Positions 26,339 to 35,675 of a DNA stretch of 64,000 bases are shown piece after piece. The translations under genes and the position numbers were made by a program. The notes under the pieces were generated by a model. It searched no databases. It saw only the letters and a list, made by a program, of their open reading frames with translations, and was not told the DNA's origin. Source of the stretch: Pelagomonas calceolata (lineage: Eukaryota > Sar > Pelagophyceae > Pelagomonadales > Pelagomonadaceae). Numbering within the stretch: the stretch's first letter is position 1; each line of letters opens with the position of its first letter. The stretch is taken from positions 1,178,001-1,242,000 of the forward strand of contig CAKKNE010000006.1 in the NCBI GenBank assembly GCA_918797485.1, read 5' to 3'.

Positions 26339-28675
26339 ATGCCGCTCCTGCTACAGGCGCGCATCACCTCGGTGAGCTTCGAGGAGGCGAGATATAGGCA
26401 CTACCGCGCGCGCCAGCGGAGAGATGGTGCCCTGCAGAAGGCCGCGGCCCAGGTGCGAAAAAGGGCGCCGTCGCCGTTCGACGAGGACGCGGCCCAAGCG
26501 ACGCGGCGCCTCTTCGCGCGCACGGTGGCGCAAGTTGTCGAGATTCATGCGTTAGAGCGGACCTTCGACGCGTGGCGGAGCCTCGAGGCGCGGCCGAAGG
26601 CGCCTCCGAGCCTGCCCGCGCGGCCGGCGACGAACGGGGCTCCGGACGAGGCCAAGTACGACCCGCGCGCCCTGGATCTGGGCGCGCGCCTGGCGCAGCG
26701 CGTCTTAGATGATCAGAAGGCGCGGTCGCGGTTGCGCCAGTGGTCCTCCATCACGAAGCGGCCGGCGTCGCCCGCTCTCTCATCTCTGACCGAGGATTTC
26801 GTGGTCGTGGAGGACGCGCCGCCGCCGCCGCCGCCTCCCATCGAGTCGCCCGTCTCGCCCGCGCTGTCTGATCAACGAAGGGAGCTCGCTGACGTCATCG
26901 CCAAAAATTGCGGGCTCGTGGCGCTCTGCCGGTCGTTGTCGCGGCGGCGGCGGGCCGACGCCTTTAGGAGGTGGGCGTCGTGCCACCGGACGGAGCACAC
27001 GAATGGCCTCGAGAGCGCGCTCTTCGAGGCGCAGCGCACGCTGGACGCGCGGCGGACGCTCGTGGCTCTCGACGACGCCTGGCGGCGGCGGCGGCGGGAG
27101 CGGCTGCGGCGCGTGATCGGTACATGGCGGGCCCTGAGCGCCGCGGTCGACGTGGCGGCGGCGGAGGCGCTCCGCGACGAGCTCGATGATACGAGAGAGC
27201 AGCTCGGGAAGGTCACGCGGGAGCGCGACGCGGCGAAAGCGGACGCGGCGGCGGCGGCGACGCTCCGCGGCGAGCTCGCGAGTGTCACCGAGGAACGCGA
27301 CGCCGCGCGGGAGGAGCTCGCGACGGCGGCCACGCGGGTGGAGTCGCTCCGCGGCGACATCGATAGTTTGTCGGCGGAGCGCGACGCGGCGAACGCGGCG
27401 CTCGAGACCGGCACCGCAGCGGCGCAAGAGCTTCGCGGCGAGCTCGAGGCTATGACCGAGGAGCGCGACGCCGCGCGGCGCGAGCTCGAGGCCCGCTCCG
27501 GCGACGCCGACGAGCGGATCGCGCGCGCCCGCGAGGCGGCCGACGAGGCGCGGGCCGAGGCCGTGCGCCGCGCCGTCGCCGCGGCGGACGCGCGGGCCGA
27601 GGCCGCGCTGGACGAGCAGCGGCGGCGGCACGCCGACGAGCTCGAGGCGGCGCGCAGGCGCGCCGTCGAGGTCGCCGAGGTCGTCGAGGGCGACGCCGCC
27701 GAGGCCGAGAGCGCCGTCGCGGCCGCCCGGGCGGAGGCCGAACAGCTGCGCGGCGAGGTCGAGCGGTTACAAGCCGAGCTCGACGGCGCCCGCGCGGAGG
27801 GCCGCGAGACGTCGGCGACGGCGGCCGAGGCGGCTGAGGCGGTCGCCGAAAGGGCGCGCACGCTCGATCGGCGGCGGAGCCTGGCGGCGCTGGACGCGTC
27901 GTGGAGACGACGGCGGCGCGAGTCCGTGAGGAGCGGCTTCCTCAAGCTCGGGGACGCGGGCCGCGCCAACCAACAACTGCGCACGAAGTTAACGGCTCTC
28001 TCGGACGCGTGCGAGCGTCGTAGGCGAGATAGGATGAGGCGCGTGCTCGCGCGGCTGACGACGTCTGGAGCGGACGGTGCCTTGAAAGCCGCGCGGAACG
28101 CCTGGGCGCGGGGCAACGTGTCTAGAAGGCTCGAAGATGCGAAACGGAAGGCGTTTTACCGGATGCGCTGCTTGACGCTGGAAAAGGCCCTCTCATTTGA
28201 ACGGAGCCGGGCGGATACCGTGGCGGGCGACATATCGGCCGCGGAGTTTACGGCATTAGACGCTTCCGCGCGGCGCGAGCGGGCCGACGCCGCGGCCGCA
28301 TCATCGCAAGCCGCGGCCGCACGTGCCGACGCTGCTTTAGCTCGGGCCGTCGCCGACGCGGCCGAGGCGGCCGCGGCGTCGGGCGAGCAGGTCCAGAACG
28401 CCGCTCTCGCGGAGGAGCGCGCGTCGACGGAGCGGGCGCGCCTCGAGCAATTACTAGTGGACGCGAAGATGGAAATCGTGCACCTCAAAGCGGCGATGGA
28501 CGCGATACAACCCTCCGAGCGCGCCTCCCAATACTCGTCGGCGCCGCCCTCCGAGGCGTCGGAGCTCGGCGAGGCGCCTCCCACATTGCCGCCGCGGAGC
28601 CGCGTGGGCCGCCTGAAGTCCGCGGCGGCGTCGGCGCGGGCGTTCGCGTCGCGGCGGTCCGGGCGGGAGAAGTAA
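26339..28675 (+). CDS. Large Ala/Arg-rich coiled-coil protein
   Basis: 778 residues with no intron. Residues about 270-500 and 630-730 are uninterrupted heptads rich in Ala, Glu, Arg and Asp, including near-repeats of about 27 residues around (E/T)ERDAA(R/K).EL and LRGE(L/I). Between them lie short W-containing units (FDAWRSL, LRQWSSI, FRRWASC, IGTWRAL, SLAALDASWRRRRRESV) reminiscent of SFI1-type centrin-binding repeats. A basal-body or cytoskeletal scaffold is possible but not shown. Six-frame shadows of this region give many long spurious frames because of its composition. Confidence 0.6.
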   Translation: MPLLLQARITSVSFEEARYRHYRARQRRDGALQKAAAQVRKRAPSPFDEDAAQATRRLFARTVAQVVEIHALERTFDAWRSLEARPKAPPSLPARPATNGAPDEAKYDPRALDLGARLAQRVLDDQKARSRLRQWSSITKRPASPALSSLTEDFVVVEDAPPPPPPPIESPVSPALSDQRRELADVIAKNCGLVALCRSLSRRRRADAFRRWASCHRTEHTNGLESALFEAQRTLDARRTLVALDDAWRRRRRERLRRVIGTWRALSAAVDVAAAEALRDELDDTREQLGKVTRERDAAKADAAAAATLRGELASVTEERDAAREELATAATRVESLRGDIDSLSAERDAANAALETGTAAAQELRGELEAMTEERDAARRELEARSGDADERIARAREAADEARAEAVRRAVAAADARAEAALDEQRRRHADELEAARRRAVEVAEVVEGDAAEAESAVAAARAEAEQLRGEVERLQAELDGARAEGRETSATAAEAAEAVAERARTLDRRRSLAALDASWRRRRRESVRSGFLKLGDAGRANQQLRTKLTALSDACERRRRDRMRRVLARLTTSGADGALKAARNAWARGNVSRRLEDAKRKAFYRMRCLTLEKALSFERSRADTVAGDISAAEFTALDASARRERADAAAASSQAAAARADAALARAVADAAEAAAASGEQVQNAALAEERASTERARLEQLLVDAKMEIVHLKAAMDAIQPSERASQYSSAPPSEASELGEAPPTLPPRSRVGRLKSAAASARAFASRRSGREK

Positions 28676-28691
28676 AGTAGTTTATGGAATC

Positions 28692-29816
28692 TTAGGAATG
28701 CGGCGCCTCGCGGAGGGCGGCTCGCGATCTTTCCAAGTCGCGCTCTATTGGCCCTAAGAACGGGTGCCCGCCACCCATCACGCGCCGCGCGATCCGAACC
28801 GTGTCCTCGTACGTCGTCACGGCCTCGCGGAGATCATCGAGCGTGGCCGCGGGGTCCGTATAGAGCGCCCGCGCATAATGCGCCCTCATCGAGAGCGTAA
28901 GTAGATGACTCTCTCCAAGAATGCGTCGCGCCACGGGTATCGTTTTGCGCAGCAACTTCTTGGCTTCTTCGAAGCGCTTTTGATCAACAAGAAAACGCGC
29001 GTAGTTGTTGGCCTCTCGAATTGTTTCATAATGTTCTTCGCCGTGGATCTTCAGCCATCCAGAGTAGACGTCTCGTCGCAATAGCAGGGCCCTTTCAGGC
29101 CGTTGCAGCGCTTCATACGTGTTTGCAAGATTTCCATGCACGATGAGAATGTTTTCTATTAATGCGCCATGGCGCTGCAGCATAGCCAACTCGGCCTCTT
29201 GCACGGACAAGGCGTCCTCGGGGTGATTCGCACGGGAGAAACTGCTCCCAAGCTGCCTCATCGCCATCAACCGAGTCCAGTGTGCCTCTGGCCGGCCCAC
29301 GTACGTCTTCCAGCACGCCCAGCTGAGCGCGCAGTTCACGACGCCGTGGTATTCTTGCTCGCAAAGGCTACACGTGTGCCATCGACAAGTCGTCGTTTGC
29401 AACTTTTCAGGCCCCAAATTGTTTTCCTCGGCTTCAGCGACTAAAATCTTCGCCTGCTCCGCCAAGCAAGACACGTGCGCGAAGCCCGCCGTGCCGCGGC
29501 ACGCACACCCGCGCACGAGGCCCTCCTTCGTTTTCCAGTGGAGGGCCTGCGTGCAGATGTAGCACGTCTGGCCCTTGGTGTCGTCCGCGCACGCCTCGGC
29601 CGCGACGGCTACGGCCTCCGTGTACTTCTTATTTGCGTTATATTGCTCTGCGCCGCCTGCTTTTTTAATCAATTTGCAGAGCTTGTCGTGCCCGCCTTCT
29701 TTCCAGTGCTGCACCTGGCATTCAGGCCCACAATAGCGCGTGCTGCAGCGGCCACATTTCTTCCCCAATGATAAGCCCAGTGGGGCAGCGCAGACGGCGC
29801 ACTGCGTGAGTATCAT
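28692..29816 (-). CDS. MYND / RINGv / TPR protein, copy A
   Basis: 374 residues from MILTQ (ATG 29816). It begins with a MYND zinc finger (CAVCAAPLGLSLGKKCGRCSTRYCGPECQVQHWKEGGHDKLC), then a RING-CH-like cluster (CYICTQALHWKTKEG, GCACRGTAGFAHVSCLAEQ, CSLCEQEYHG), then tetratricopeptide-type helices (GNLANTYEALQRPERALLLRRDVY, ANNYARFLVDQKRFEEAKKLL). RINGv domains normally confer ubiquitin ligase activity and TPRs bind partners, so an adaptor-type E3 is plausible. The gene at 41632-42768 is a close paralogue. The two are about 90% alike over the zinc region but have drifted in the TPR part. Confidence 0.7.
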   Translation of the reverse strand: MILTQCAVCAAPLGLSLGKKCGRCSTRYCGPECQVQHWKEGGHDKLCKLIKKAGGAEQYNANKKYTEAVAVAAEACADDTKGQTCYICTQALHWKTKEGLVRGCACRGTAGFAHVSCLAEQAKILVAEAEENNLGPEKLQTTTCRWHTCSLCEQEYHGVVNCALSWACWKTYVGRPEAHWTRLMAMRQLGSSFSRANHPEDALSVQEAELAMLQRHGALIENILIVHGNLANTYEALQRPERALLLRRDVYSGWLKIHGEEHYETIREANNYARFLVDQKRFEEAKKLLRKTIPVARRILGESHLLTLSMRAHYARALYTDPAATLDDLREAVTTYEDTVRIARRVMGGGHPFLGPIERDLERSRAALREAPHS

Positions 29817-29886
29817 CTCTCTTGTGGTCAATTGCGTGCGCTGCGTCCTTTTGAGTGTCTTTGGCTTTGCTCCCCTTGCCTGCCTG

Positions 29887-29908
29887 CTAGTGCCTTACTC
29901 GACGCTAG
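29887..29908 (+). promoter_or_regulatory. CTAG element copy 8 (divergent promoter)
   Basis: CTAGTGCCTTACT, CGA, CGCTAG (22 bp), a variant with GCC for GTC. It is 71 bp from the MYND gene start and 150 bp from the PHD gene start. Confidence 0.6.
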
Positions 29909-30057
29909 CTGCGAGCTGGGCAAAAAACGCAGTTCTGCCGCAAAAATCAGCTAGCTTCGCACACACGCAATCAAGAGCGGCAGCCAGCCTATCCCGTGCC
30001 CGCCACCCGAAGAGCGCGTCGACGAGGCGCCGGAAGTCCCTCAAACAGGCCTGCACC

Positions 30058-31752
30058 ATGGATGGCCTTTCTGCGCTCATCGAAGCGTCCGCCGGTGACC
30101 GTCCGGAGGCGGCGCGCGCGCCGCCGCCGGAGGTGCCAGAACCGAAGCTCGAGGCGCCGCGCGCGAGCGTGACGCCGCCGCTCGCGACCGCGCCCGTTCC
30201 CGATGCTCCTCCGGCCCCCGCGGCCGCCGCTGCCGCGGCGCCGGCGGCCCAGAACATGGCATTGCCCACCGTCGCTGCGCCGCAGCCCGTGGCCGCCGTC
30301 GCTCCACCGGCGCCGACCACCGCGGCACTGATGGCCGCCGCGGCACCGATGGCCGCCGCGGCGCCGCCTCACGCCGTCGCCGCGCCGGCGCCGGTCACGA
30401 CGGCACCACCGGCCGCCGCGGCAACGGACGCAGCGGCGCGCAAGCTCGCGGCGGACCACGCCGCGATCCGCGAGGCCTACGCGCGCGAGCAGGCCGCCGC
30501 GGCGCCGCCTGCGCCACCTGCAGCGCCCCTCGTCCAGGGCGTCGACGACGAGTGGGCCGACTGGCGGGGTTGTATTTGTGGAGGGAGTTATTATGGGGAG
30601 ATGGTGGGCTGCGACGGGCACTGCGACAACTGGTTCCACTTCGCGTGCGTCGGTTTGACACGGCTGCCGCGCGGCGAGTGGCTCTGCCAGGACTGCAAGA
30701 ATAAACCGAAGAAGAAGAAGCAGAAGGTCGAGGAACCGCCGCCACCACCACCTCAAAAAAAGAAACGGGAGAATCCCGCCCATTCGAAGCACGAGCGCAA
30801 AGATAGGGAACAACTCGAGGCGTTGGTCGAGCGGGCCAAGCCCCTCAAGTTCGTTGGAGGTCGAGCTCCGAGTGACCACACGTGTAGTGGTGCGGGGTTC
30901 TGCTCGCTCGATCCGTCGATCTTTGCACCTTTGCAGCAGTTGCATGCCAATATAGTAGCGGCTTTAAGAAGAGGCAAACTGTTACAATCGTGGGAGGGCA
31001 AGGGGAAAGATGTGCGAGAACGGGGCTTCGCTTTTCTACCACCTACGATGATTCCCGTCTGGGATCGCGCTCGTCTAGAAAAAGGCGGTCTGCGCTTCGG
31101 CGCGGCCCAGAAGGAGGGTCAAGACTTCTTGAACGACGAGGAGGCGAACTGGAAGTCGTCGTTCCACCTCTTTCCTCGCGATGTCTCTCCTGAAGCGCGG
31201 ACGGCGCTACACGCGTTGATCGAGTTAGTTAAACAAAGAGTAGATGATAAATACAAGGACTACGTCAGTCTGGAGAATCTCATAGCACTACAACCAAACC
31301 TGCACAACGACGCGAAGCACCTCCCACCGCACCTCGACTTTCCGATGCATGATGGCTTTGGCGTCGTCATCGTGACCATCCAGATGGCGGGGCCGCAGTC
31401 CGTGATTGCGTTGCTGAAGGGTGCCGATAGCGATTTCGACGTCACGGTCGAGAAGGAGAAGGAGCGGTGCTGGACGTTTTCTCTCAATGTGGGCGACTGT
31501 TATATCCTGTCGGGGGATGCGAGAAACGTCTGCGACCATGGGGTATTGTGTGTGGGCGGTGGTCGCCGTTCGCATAAAGTGGACGCGGCGCGCGAGTCGC
31601 TGAATTTGAGGTTTGGGTTGCACACGCCGGCGTTTGCCGACGAGGAAGTCTACTGGCAGTTCCCCTCGTTCTCTTCTACCTTGCAAGCGGCGGCGCAGGC
31701 GTCGCACAACGGGGAGGCGCCGGCGTCGAAGGGGCGGCGGCGGCGGCGCTAG
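30058..31752 (+). CDS. PHD finger plus AlkB-like 2OG-Fe(II) oxygenase
   Basis: 564 residues from ATG 30058. Residues 20-165 are Ala/Pro low complexity. Residues about 173-222 are an ING-type PHD finger (CICGGSYYGEMVGCDGHCDNWFHFACVGLTRLPRGEWLCQDC) that would read a histone tail. A lysine-rich nuclear-type linker (KPKKKKQK) follows. The C-terminal domain has HLDFPMHDGFGVVIVTIQM (H-x-D), RNVCDHGVLCV (distal His) and SLNLRFG, matching the H-x-D...H...N-x-R arrangement of AlkB-type dioxygenases. It could be a chromatin-directed demethylase or hydroxylase; the substrate is unknown. Confidence 0.65.
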   Translation: MDGLSALIEASAGDRPEAARAPPPEVPEPKLEAPRASVTPPLATAPVPDAPPAPAAAAAAAPAAQNMALPTVAAPQPVAAVAPPAPTTAALMAAAAPMAAAAPPHAVAAPAPVTTAPPAAAATDAAARKLAADHAAIREAYAREQAAAAPPAPPAAPLVQGVDDEWADWRGCICGGSYYGEMVGCDGHCDNWFHFACVGLTRLPRGEWLCQDCKNKPKKKKQKVEEPPPPPPQKKKRENPAHSKHERKDREQLEALVERAKPLKFVGGRAPSDHTCSGAGFCSLDPSIFAPLQQLHANIVAALRRGKLLQSWEGKGKDVRERGFAFLPPTMIPVWDRARLEKGGLRFGAAQKEGQDFLNDEEANWKSSFHLFPRDVSPEARTALHALIELVKQRVDDKYKDYVSLENLIALQPNLHNDAKHLPPHLDFPMHDGFGVVIVTIQMAGPQSVIALLKGADSDFDVTVEKEKERCWTFSLNVGDCYILSGDARNVCDHGVLCVGGGRRSHKVDAARESLNLRFGLHTPAFADEEVYWQFPSFSSTLQAAAQASHNGEAPASKGRRRRR

Positions 31753-32031
31753 GCCTGTGGTAAGTTATCTCATCTCCTCCCGCGCGACCCTGGCGGTTTC
31801 GGCTGTTTTTGTGCCCCCAGCTTGTTGCATCCGTAGATCAGCGTCGAATGACGACCCGTCGCATGCCATTCAAAGCTGCGTCGACGCCTAAAAAACAAAT
31901 CGGTGCAAATTGCGTGTCCAGCTTGACACCGCCACTCTGCGCTCGTCCTCATCATCTGGCGCCCTATTGATCAAAAGCAGCTGCGAAGCACTTAAACACT
32001 CATCGGATCTCAGCCTTCGCGAAGTTTAACG

Positions 32032-32706
32032 ATGCCTCGTTCGCTTATCGTGGCGCTTGGGCTCCTGCACTCGGCAGCCAGCTTCCAACCCACCAGCCGC
32101 GCGGTCACGCGGACAGCACCGCTCCAGGCGGGCTTCGCGACGACGACGCGTAAAAAGAAAGTCAAAAAGGGCAAGGGATCGAAGAGCAAGGACGCCGCCG
32201 GGCTGACCACAGACAAGGGCTGGGTCCCGCTCGACGAGCTCACCGAGCGAGTAGAGCTAGGCTCCGCGAAGGCCGTCGGGCGCAGTGCGTAAATCAGATT
32301 GTCGCGTCGATGGCGTGGAGTGCACCCGTCTCACTGGTCGATTTGTGCACAGGTCGGCCGCACGATCCAGGGCAAGCCGTATTTAGTAAGACGCCTCTCG
32401 AACGGCGCGCTCGCCACCACATCAACGGAGTGCGGCCGCTGCGAGTACCCGCTCTTGCAAGCCGAACAAAAAACCTTCGAGGACTCGGAGTTCATCTGCT
32501 GCGACATGTGTGGCGCGACCTTCGACGTTGAGGACGGCGCGCCGCAACCCTCCGCCGAGGGCGCCGGCAAGCCGTTATTTGGGGCTCTTTTGAAGGCCAA
32601 GCCGCAGAAGAGTCTGCTCGTCTTCGAGAACCGCGAGCTGAAGGACGGGAGCGTCTACGTGAACATCACGCCCAAGAGCAAGCAGTTGTTCGAGGACGAG
32701 GAGTAA
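32032..32706 (+). CDS. Plastid Rieske-like protein with an all-cysteine metal site, one introner intron
   Basis: Exons 32032-32274 and 32353-32706 give 198 residues. The leader MPRSLIVALGLLHSAASFQP is a signal peptide with an A-S-F-x-P site, pointing to the plastid. A lysine-rich stretch follows. The C-terminal half has CGRCEYPL and, 27 residues on, CDMCGATFDVEDG. The second motif matches Rieske box 2 (CxxHGxxFD) with His replaced by Cys, and the first resembles box 1 (CxHxxCPL) in the same way. This predicts a rubredoxin-like iron or zinc site in a Rieske-like fold. Binding partners are unknown. Confidence 0.6.
32275..32352 (+). mobile_element. Introner intron (78 bp) with imperfect 10-bp target duplication
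   Basis: The intron starts within the duplication GTCGGGCGCA (32275-32284), and GTCGGCCGCA follows the acceptor at 32353. Ends are GTGCGTAAATCAGATT and GGTCGATTTGTGCACAG, inverted and imperfect, with CGCGTCGATGGCGTGG inside. The GT donor belongs to the target duplication, not to the element. Splicing gives KA-VGRTIQGK in frame. Confidence 0.75.
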
Positions 32707-32725
32707 TAGTTTGTTGTCTTATATT

Positions 32726-35305
32726 TCACACCACAGTCTCGCCCCACCGATTCGGCCGCGCGTCGAAGCTGCCGCGCCGCAGCAGGTGCGGGTTCCCGCC
32801 ATCAGACACGGACGAGAGCGCCGACGCGTAGTCGCTCGAGGGCGGCTTCGGCGGCGTCTTCGGTGGTGGTGATGGCGCGAGGGACTCCAACGGTAACGCT
32901 GGCAATAGACCTAGCGCGACGGTGGACGACCGCCGCGCCGACGCCTTCTCCGTCAACTCCTCATCCGTGAGCTCAGCTAGAGCCATCACCGCCTTCAAAG
33001 CACTTTCGGCATCCGACGGCCGGAAGGCGTCGGCAAACCCCTCCGCGTCCCCAGCGCACAATCGAGCACAGACGTCATGCGCGTGCAGGGCGTCCCGTCG
33101 TCTTGAATCATCTTCCAAGGCGCCGCGCGCGGCTGTATCTAAAGCGGCAGAATCCCGCACGAACGCCGAGGCGACGAGCTCCGCTTGGGTCGGCGGCCGT
33201 ACCGAAGCCTGCGCGTGCATCGCCGCCCTTTCAAAAGCCGACGTGCCTCGTTGTATGGAGGGCCGCGCTATTTTGTCGACGCGGTCCAGCCGTAGAGCTA
33301 AACAACGCATCGCGACGCGTTCCAACGCACAGGCGGCCACGAAGGCCCGGTCCGCGTCGTCGGGCTCCAGCGCTTGGACGGCGTTCAGCGCTTGCGTTAA
33401 TTGGCGCGCACTCTCCGCAACGGACGAAGCCGTCAGCGTAAAAGCCACCACTGAGGAGGAAGTTGCTTCCTGCACATGTGCACCGACACCAGGCGGCATC
33501 GCGAGGCCCCACTCGGCCGCAAAATGCCGGATATGAGAGAGGCGTTTCAACGCCGCGGCGGCGTGAGCCGTAGATGATGAGGGCTTCGTCGCCGCGTCGG
33601 CGAGCGCCTGTAAACAAGCTTCCGCCGTCGCCGGTCGTGCGGTCGCGGGACACTCGTCCACGAGCCGTTTCGCGGTCTTGGCGGCCTCGGCAGGGGTTGA
33701 TCGCGCAGCCACATCAGAAGCCGCGGCGCGCGCGCGCAGCGCTGACAAATCAGAGACGATGGCTTGGACGGAGGCGTCGTCCGGGAGCGCCGAGGCCCAC
33801 CTTAATAAAGGGTCGACGCGGTCGGTACTGTCACAATCCGCCGCCCGTTTTTGGGCGTCCTCAGCTCTCAGACGCAGCCGCGGCACGGCCTCTAATAAAA
33901 CAGCTTCCCGGCCCGACGCGCCGCCGTGGTCGAGGACATTCCTACAAGCCTTGGCATGTAGAGCTACTGCGGACGCAGCCGTCGGCGCGTTCTCGCAGCG
34001 CTCGCCCGCTCTACTCAACGCGCGCCGCCAGGCGTCGCGCCTCTCAGTGTCATCTTGGACCGCCTTTGCCGCCTTCGCCGCATCTGATGGAGACGCCCCT
34101 CTTTGCCCCGGCAGCAACGCGCACGCAGCCACAGCCTTGGCTGCACTTGCAATGCTCGCCGCCGCCGCGACCTCCGCCGCTTGGGACGCCTCGGAGGCTA
34201 GCGCTCTCAGTGAATCCGCCAGGGCGTGGTGCTGCGCGACCGTCGAAGCGGACGCGGTCCTCCTAGCGGCGGCCCGGGCAGCGCAGACCGAGGCCCGGTC
34301 GACGTGCTGTCGGGCCCGTTCCACCGCTTGTAGGGCGTCTTCCGCGTCCTCCTCGTCTTCCTCTTCCGAGGTACTATCCTCCTTCGTCTCGACGCGCACA
34401 GAATCACTTCGTCGCGCATCGACGCGCCTCCGAAACCGCCGCGCCTCCAGGGGATCTGAAGCTCGAAACACGACGCGCGGCCCGCCCCGCTGCACGAGCA
34501 CCACACAAGACGCGTCCGCGCCGCAGACGCTTCGCACGAGCTCGGCATGCATGAGTTCGCCCGACGTGTGTTTGTCCGGCCCCGCCCACCTGACCAGAGA
34601 CCGCTCCACTCTCACAGAAACCTGGCATTCGCGCACGGGCGCCAGGGTCCACCTTCGGACATCCGCCCTCGCGTCCAACCGCGACTGTTGGATATGCAGC
34701 TCGAAGTCGTCCTGATCATCAGTATCGAAAGTTGTGGAAGGCTTCGACGCCGGGTATAACAATTGCGTCTTCGCTTGCGACGAGATGCGCCACCGGTTCA
34801 GGACGTCTATTATACAGTGCGAGGAATCCACCGGTAACAACCCAGTATCCGTCGACGCCACCAGCACGACATCGACTGCCGCACTCAACCCTAGATACCT
34901 CCCGCACCGTCTCGACAAGACAGCTAGGGTCTCCGTCGCGTGGATCGGAAAGACCTTACAACTTCCATCAGCAAAAAACACCCGCACCTTCTCGTCGTCG
35001 TTTACGACGAGGCTCCCCTCGTCCACAAACCGTCTCAGCTTCGAATTCGAAGCCTGGCGCTTCTCTTCGTCCGATTGCCCCAGGAGTTTTTCGTGATGCG
35101 CCGTCCAGCAGCCGTCGCAGACGCGCTCGTCCTTCTCGTCGTCGTTTTTCAGTGCATTGCGCGCGCACGACCCGCAGAAGACGCCGCCGCACCGCCGGCA
35201 GTGGTGCCGCCGCCGCGCCACCGCAAAGACGCGCTCGCAGCCGAAGCAGGTCTTCGTGGCGGCGTCGGAGACCCAGAGCTCGTCTTTATCGGTGTTGGAG
35301 CTCAT
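32726..35305 (-). CDS. FYVE-finger protein with PH-like and long helical regions
   Basis: 859 residues from ATG 35305 (MSSNTDKDELW). Residues about 8-70 are a FYVE finger with the PI3P-binding basic patch RRRHHCRRCG between CFGC and FCGSC, so the protein should dock on endosomes. A ubiquitin-like or RA/FERM-type segment follows (VRVFFADGSCKVFPIHATETLAVLSRRCG), then a possible PH-like region near residues 220-330 (WTLAPVRECQVSVRVERSLVRW...VVFRASDPLEARRFRRRVD). The remainder is alanine-rich helix. It shares no obvious full-length homologue that I recognise. It is convergent with the Rieske-like gene, 20 bp apart. Confidence 0.7.
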   Translation of the reverse strand: MSSNTDKDELWVSDAATKTCFGCERVFAVARRRHHCRRCGGVFCGSCARNALKNDDEKDERVCDGCWTAHHEKLLGQSDEEKRQASNSKLRRFVDEGSLVVNDDEKVRVFFADGSCKVFPIHATETLAVLSRRCGRYLGLSAAVDVVLVASTDTGLLPVDSSHCIIDVLNRWRISSQAKTQLLYPASKPSTTFDTDDQDDFELHIQQSRLDARADVRRWTLAPVRECQVSVRVERSLVRWAGPDKHTSGELMHAELVRSVCGADASCVVLVQRGGPRVVFRASDPLEARRFRRRVDARRSDSVRVETKEDSTSEEEDEEDAEDALQAVERARQHVDRASVCAARAAARRTASASTVAQHHALADSLRALASEASQAAEVAAAASIASAAKAVAACALLPGQRGASPSDAAKAAKAVQDDTERRDAWRRALSRAGERCENAPTAASAVALHAKACRNVLDHGGASGREAVLLEAVPRLRLRAEDAQKRAADCDSTDRVDPLLRWASALPDDASVQAIVSDLSALRARAAASDVAARSTPAEAAKTAKRLVDECPATARPATAEACLQALADAATKPSSSTAHAAAALKRLSHIRHFAAEWGLAMPPGVGAHVQEATSSSVVAFTLTASSVAESARQLTQALNAVQALEPDDADRAFVAACALERVAMRCLALRLDRVDKIARPSIQRGTSAFERAAMHAQASVRPPTQAELVASAFVRDSAALDTAARGALEDDSRRRDALHAHDVCARLCAGDAEGFADAFRPSDAESALKAVMALAELTDEELTEKASARRSSTVALGLLPALPLESLAPSPPPKTPPKPPSSDYASALSSVSDGGNPHLLRRGSFDARPNRWGETVV

Positions 35306-35489
35306 CCTTGCTGACCGCGCGCCTCGATTGTTCTGCACAGCTACACTGGAATTGGCTCTGCGTGAAATTGCTGGGCCCACCGGTGGCGCAGTCGTGCTCT
35401 GTCTATCAAGGCGTGTCTCTGCTGTTGCGGTAGTCCCTCCTTGGCCGCTGTAACTCGTGCTTTGCCGCTTTGGTCGAATGCTCGGCTTT

Positions 35490-35510
35490 CTAGTGTCTTA
35501 CAGCCGCTAG
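35490..35510 (+). promoter_or_regulatory. CTAG element copy 9 (divergent promoter)
   Basis: CTAGTGTCTTACA, GC, CGCTAG (21 bp), identical in core to copy 12. It lies 185 bp from the FYVE gene start and 166 bp from the rhodanese start. Confidence 0.7.
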
Positions 35511-35675
35511 CCGGCACAGAGCGCGACTTTCACGCGGCTTGTACGCCACACCAGGACGTCGCAGGGACGCGTGCTTCAAGGCACGGCCAGACATTAAAGA
35601 CAGCTTGAGTTGCCGCAGCTCTCCGGGGCGTGAAACTCGGCCTGATGCGCGAGCAAGGCACAGAGCATTAGCAAG

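Noticed and set aside
26872-28116. Long minus-strand open frame opposite the coiled-coil gene
   Set aside because: Ser/Ala/Arg-only translation, the expected antisense shadow of GC-rich heptad repeats.
33678-34715. Plus-strand open frame opposite the FYVE gene
   Set aside because: Composition mirrors the alanine-rich helices of the minus-strand gene; no domains.
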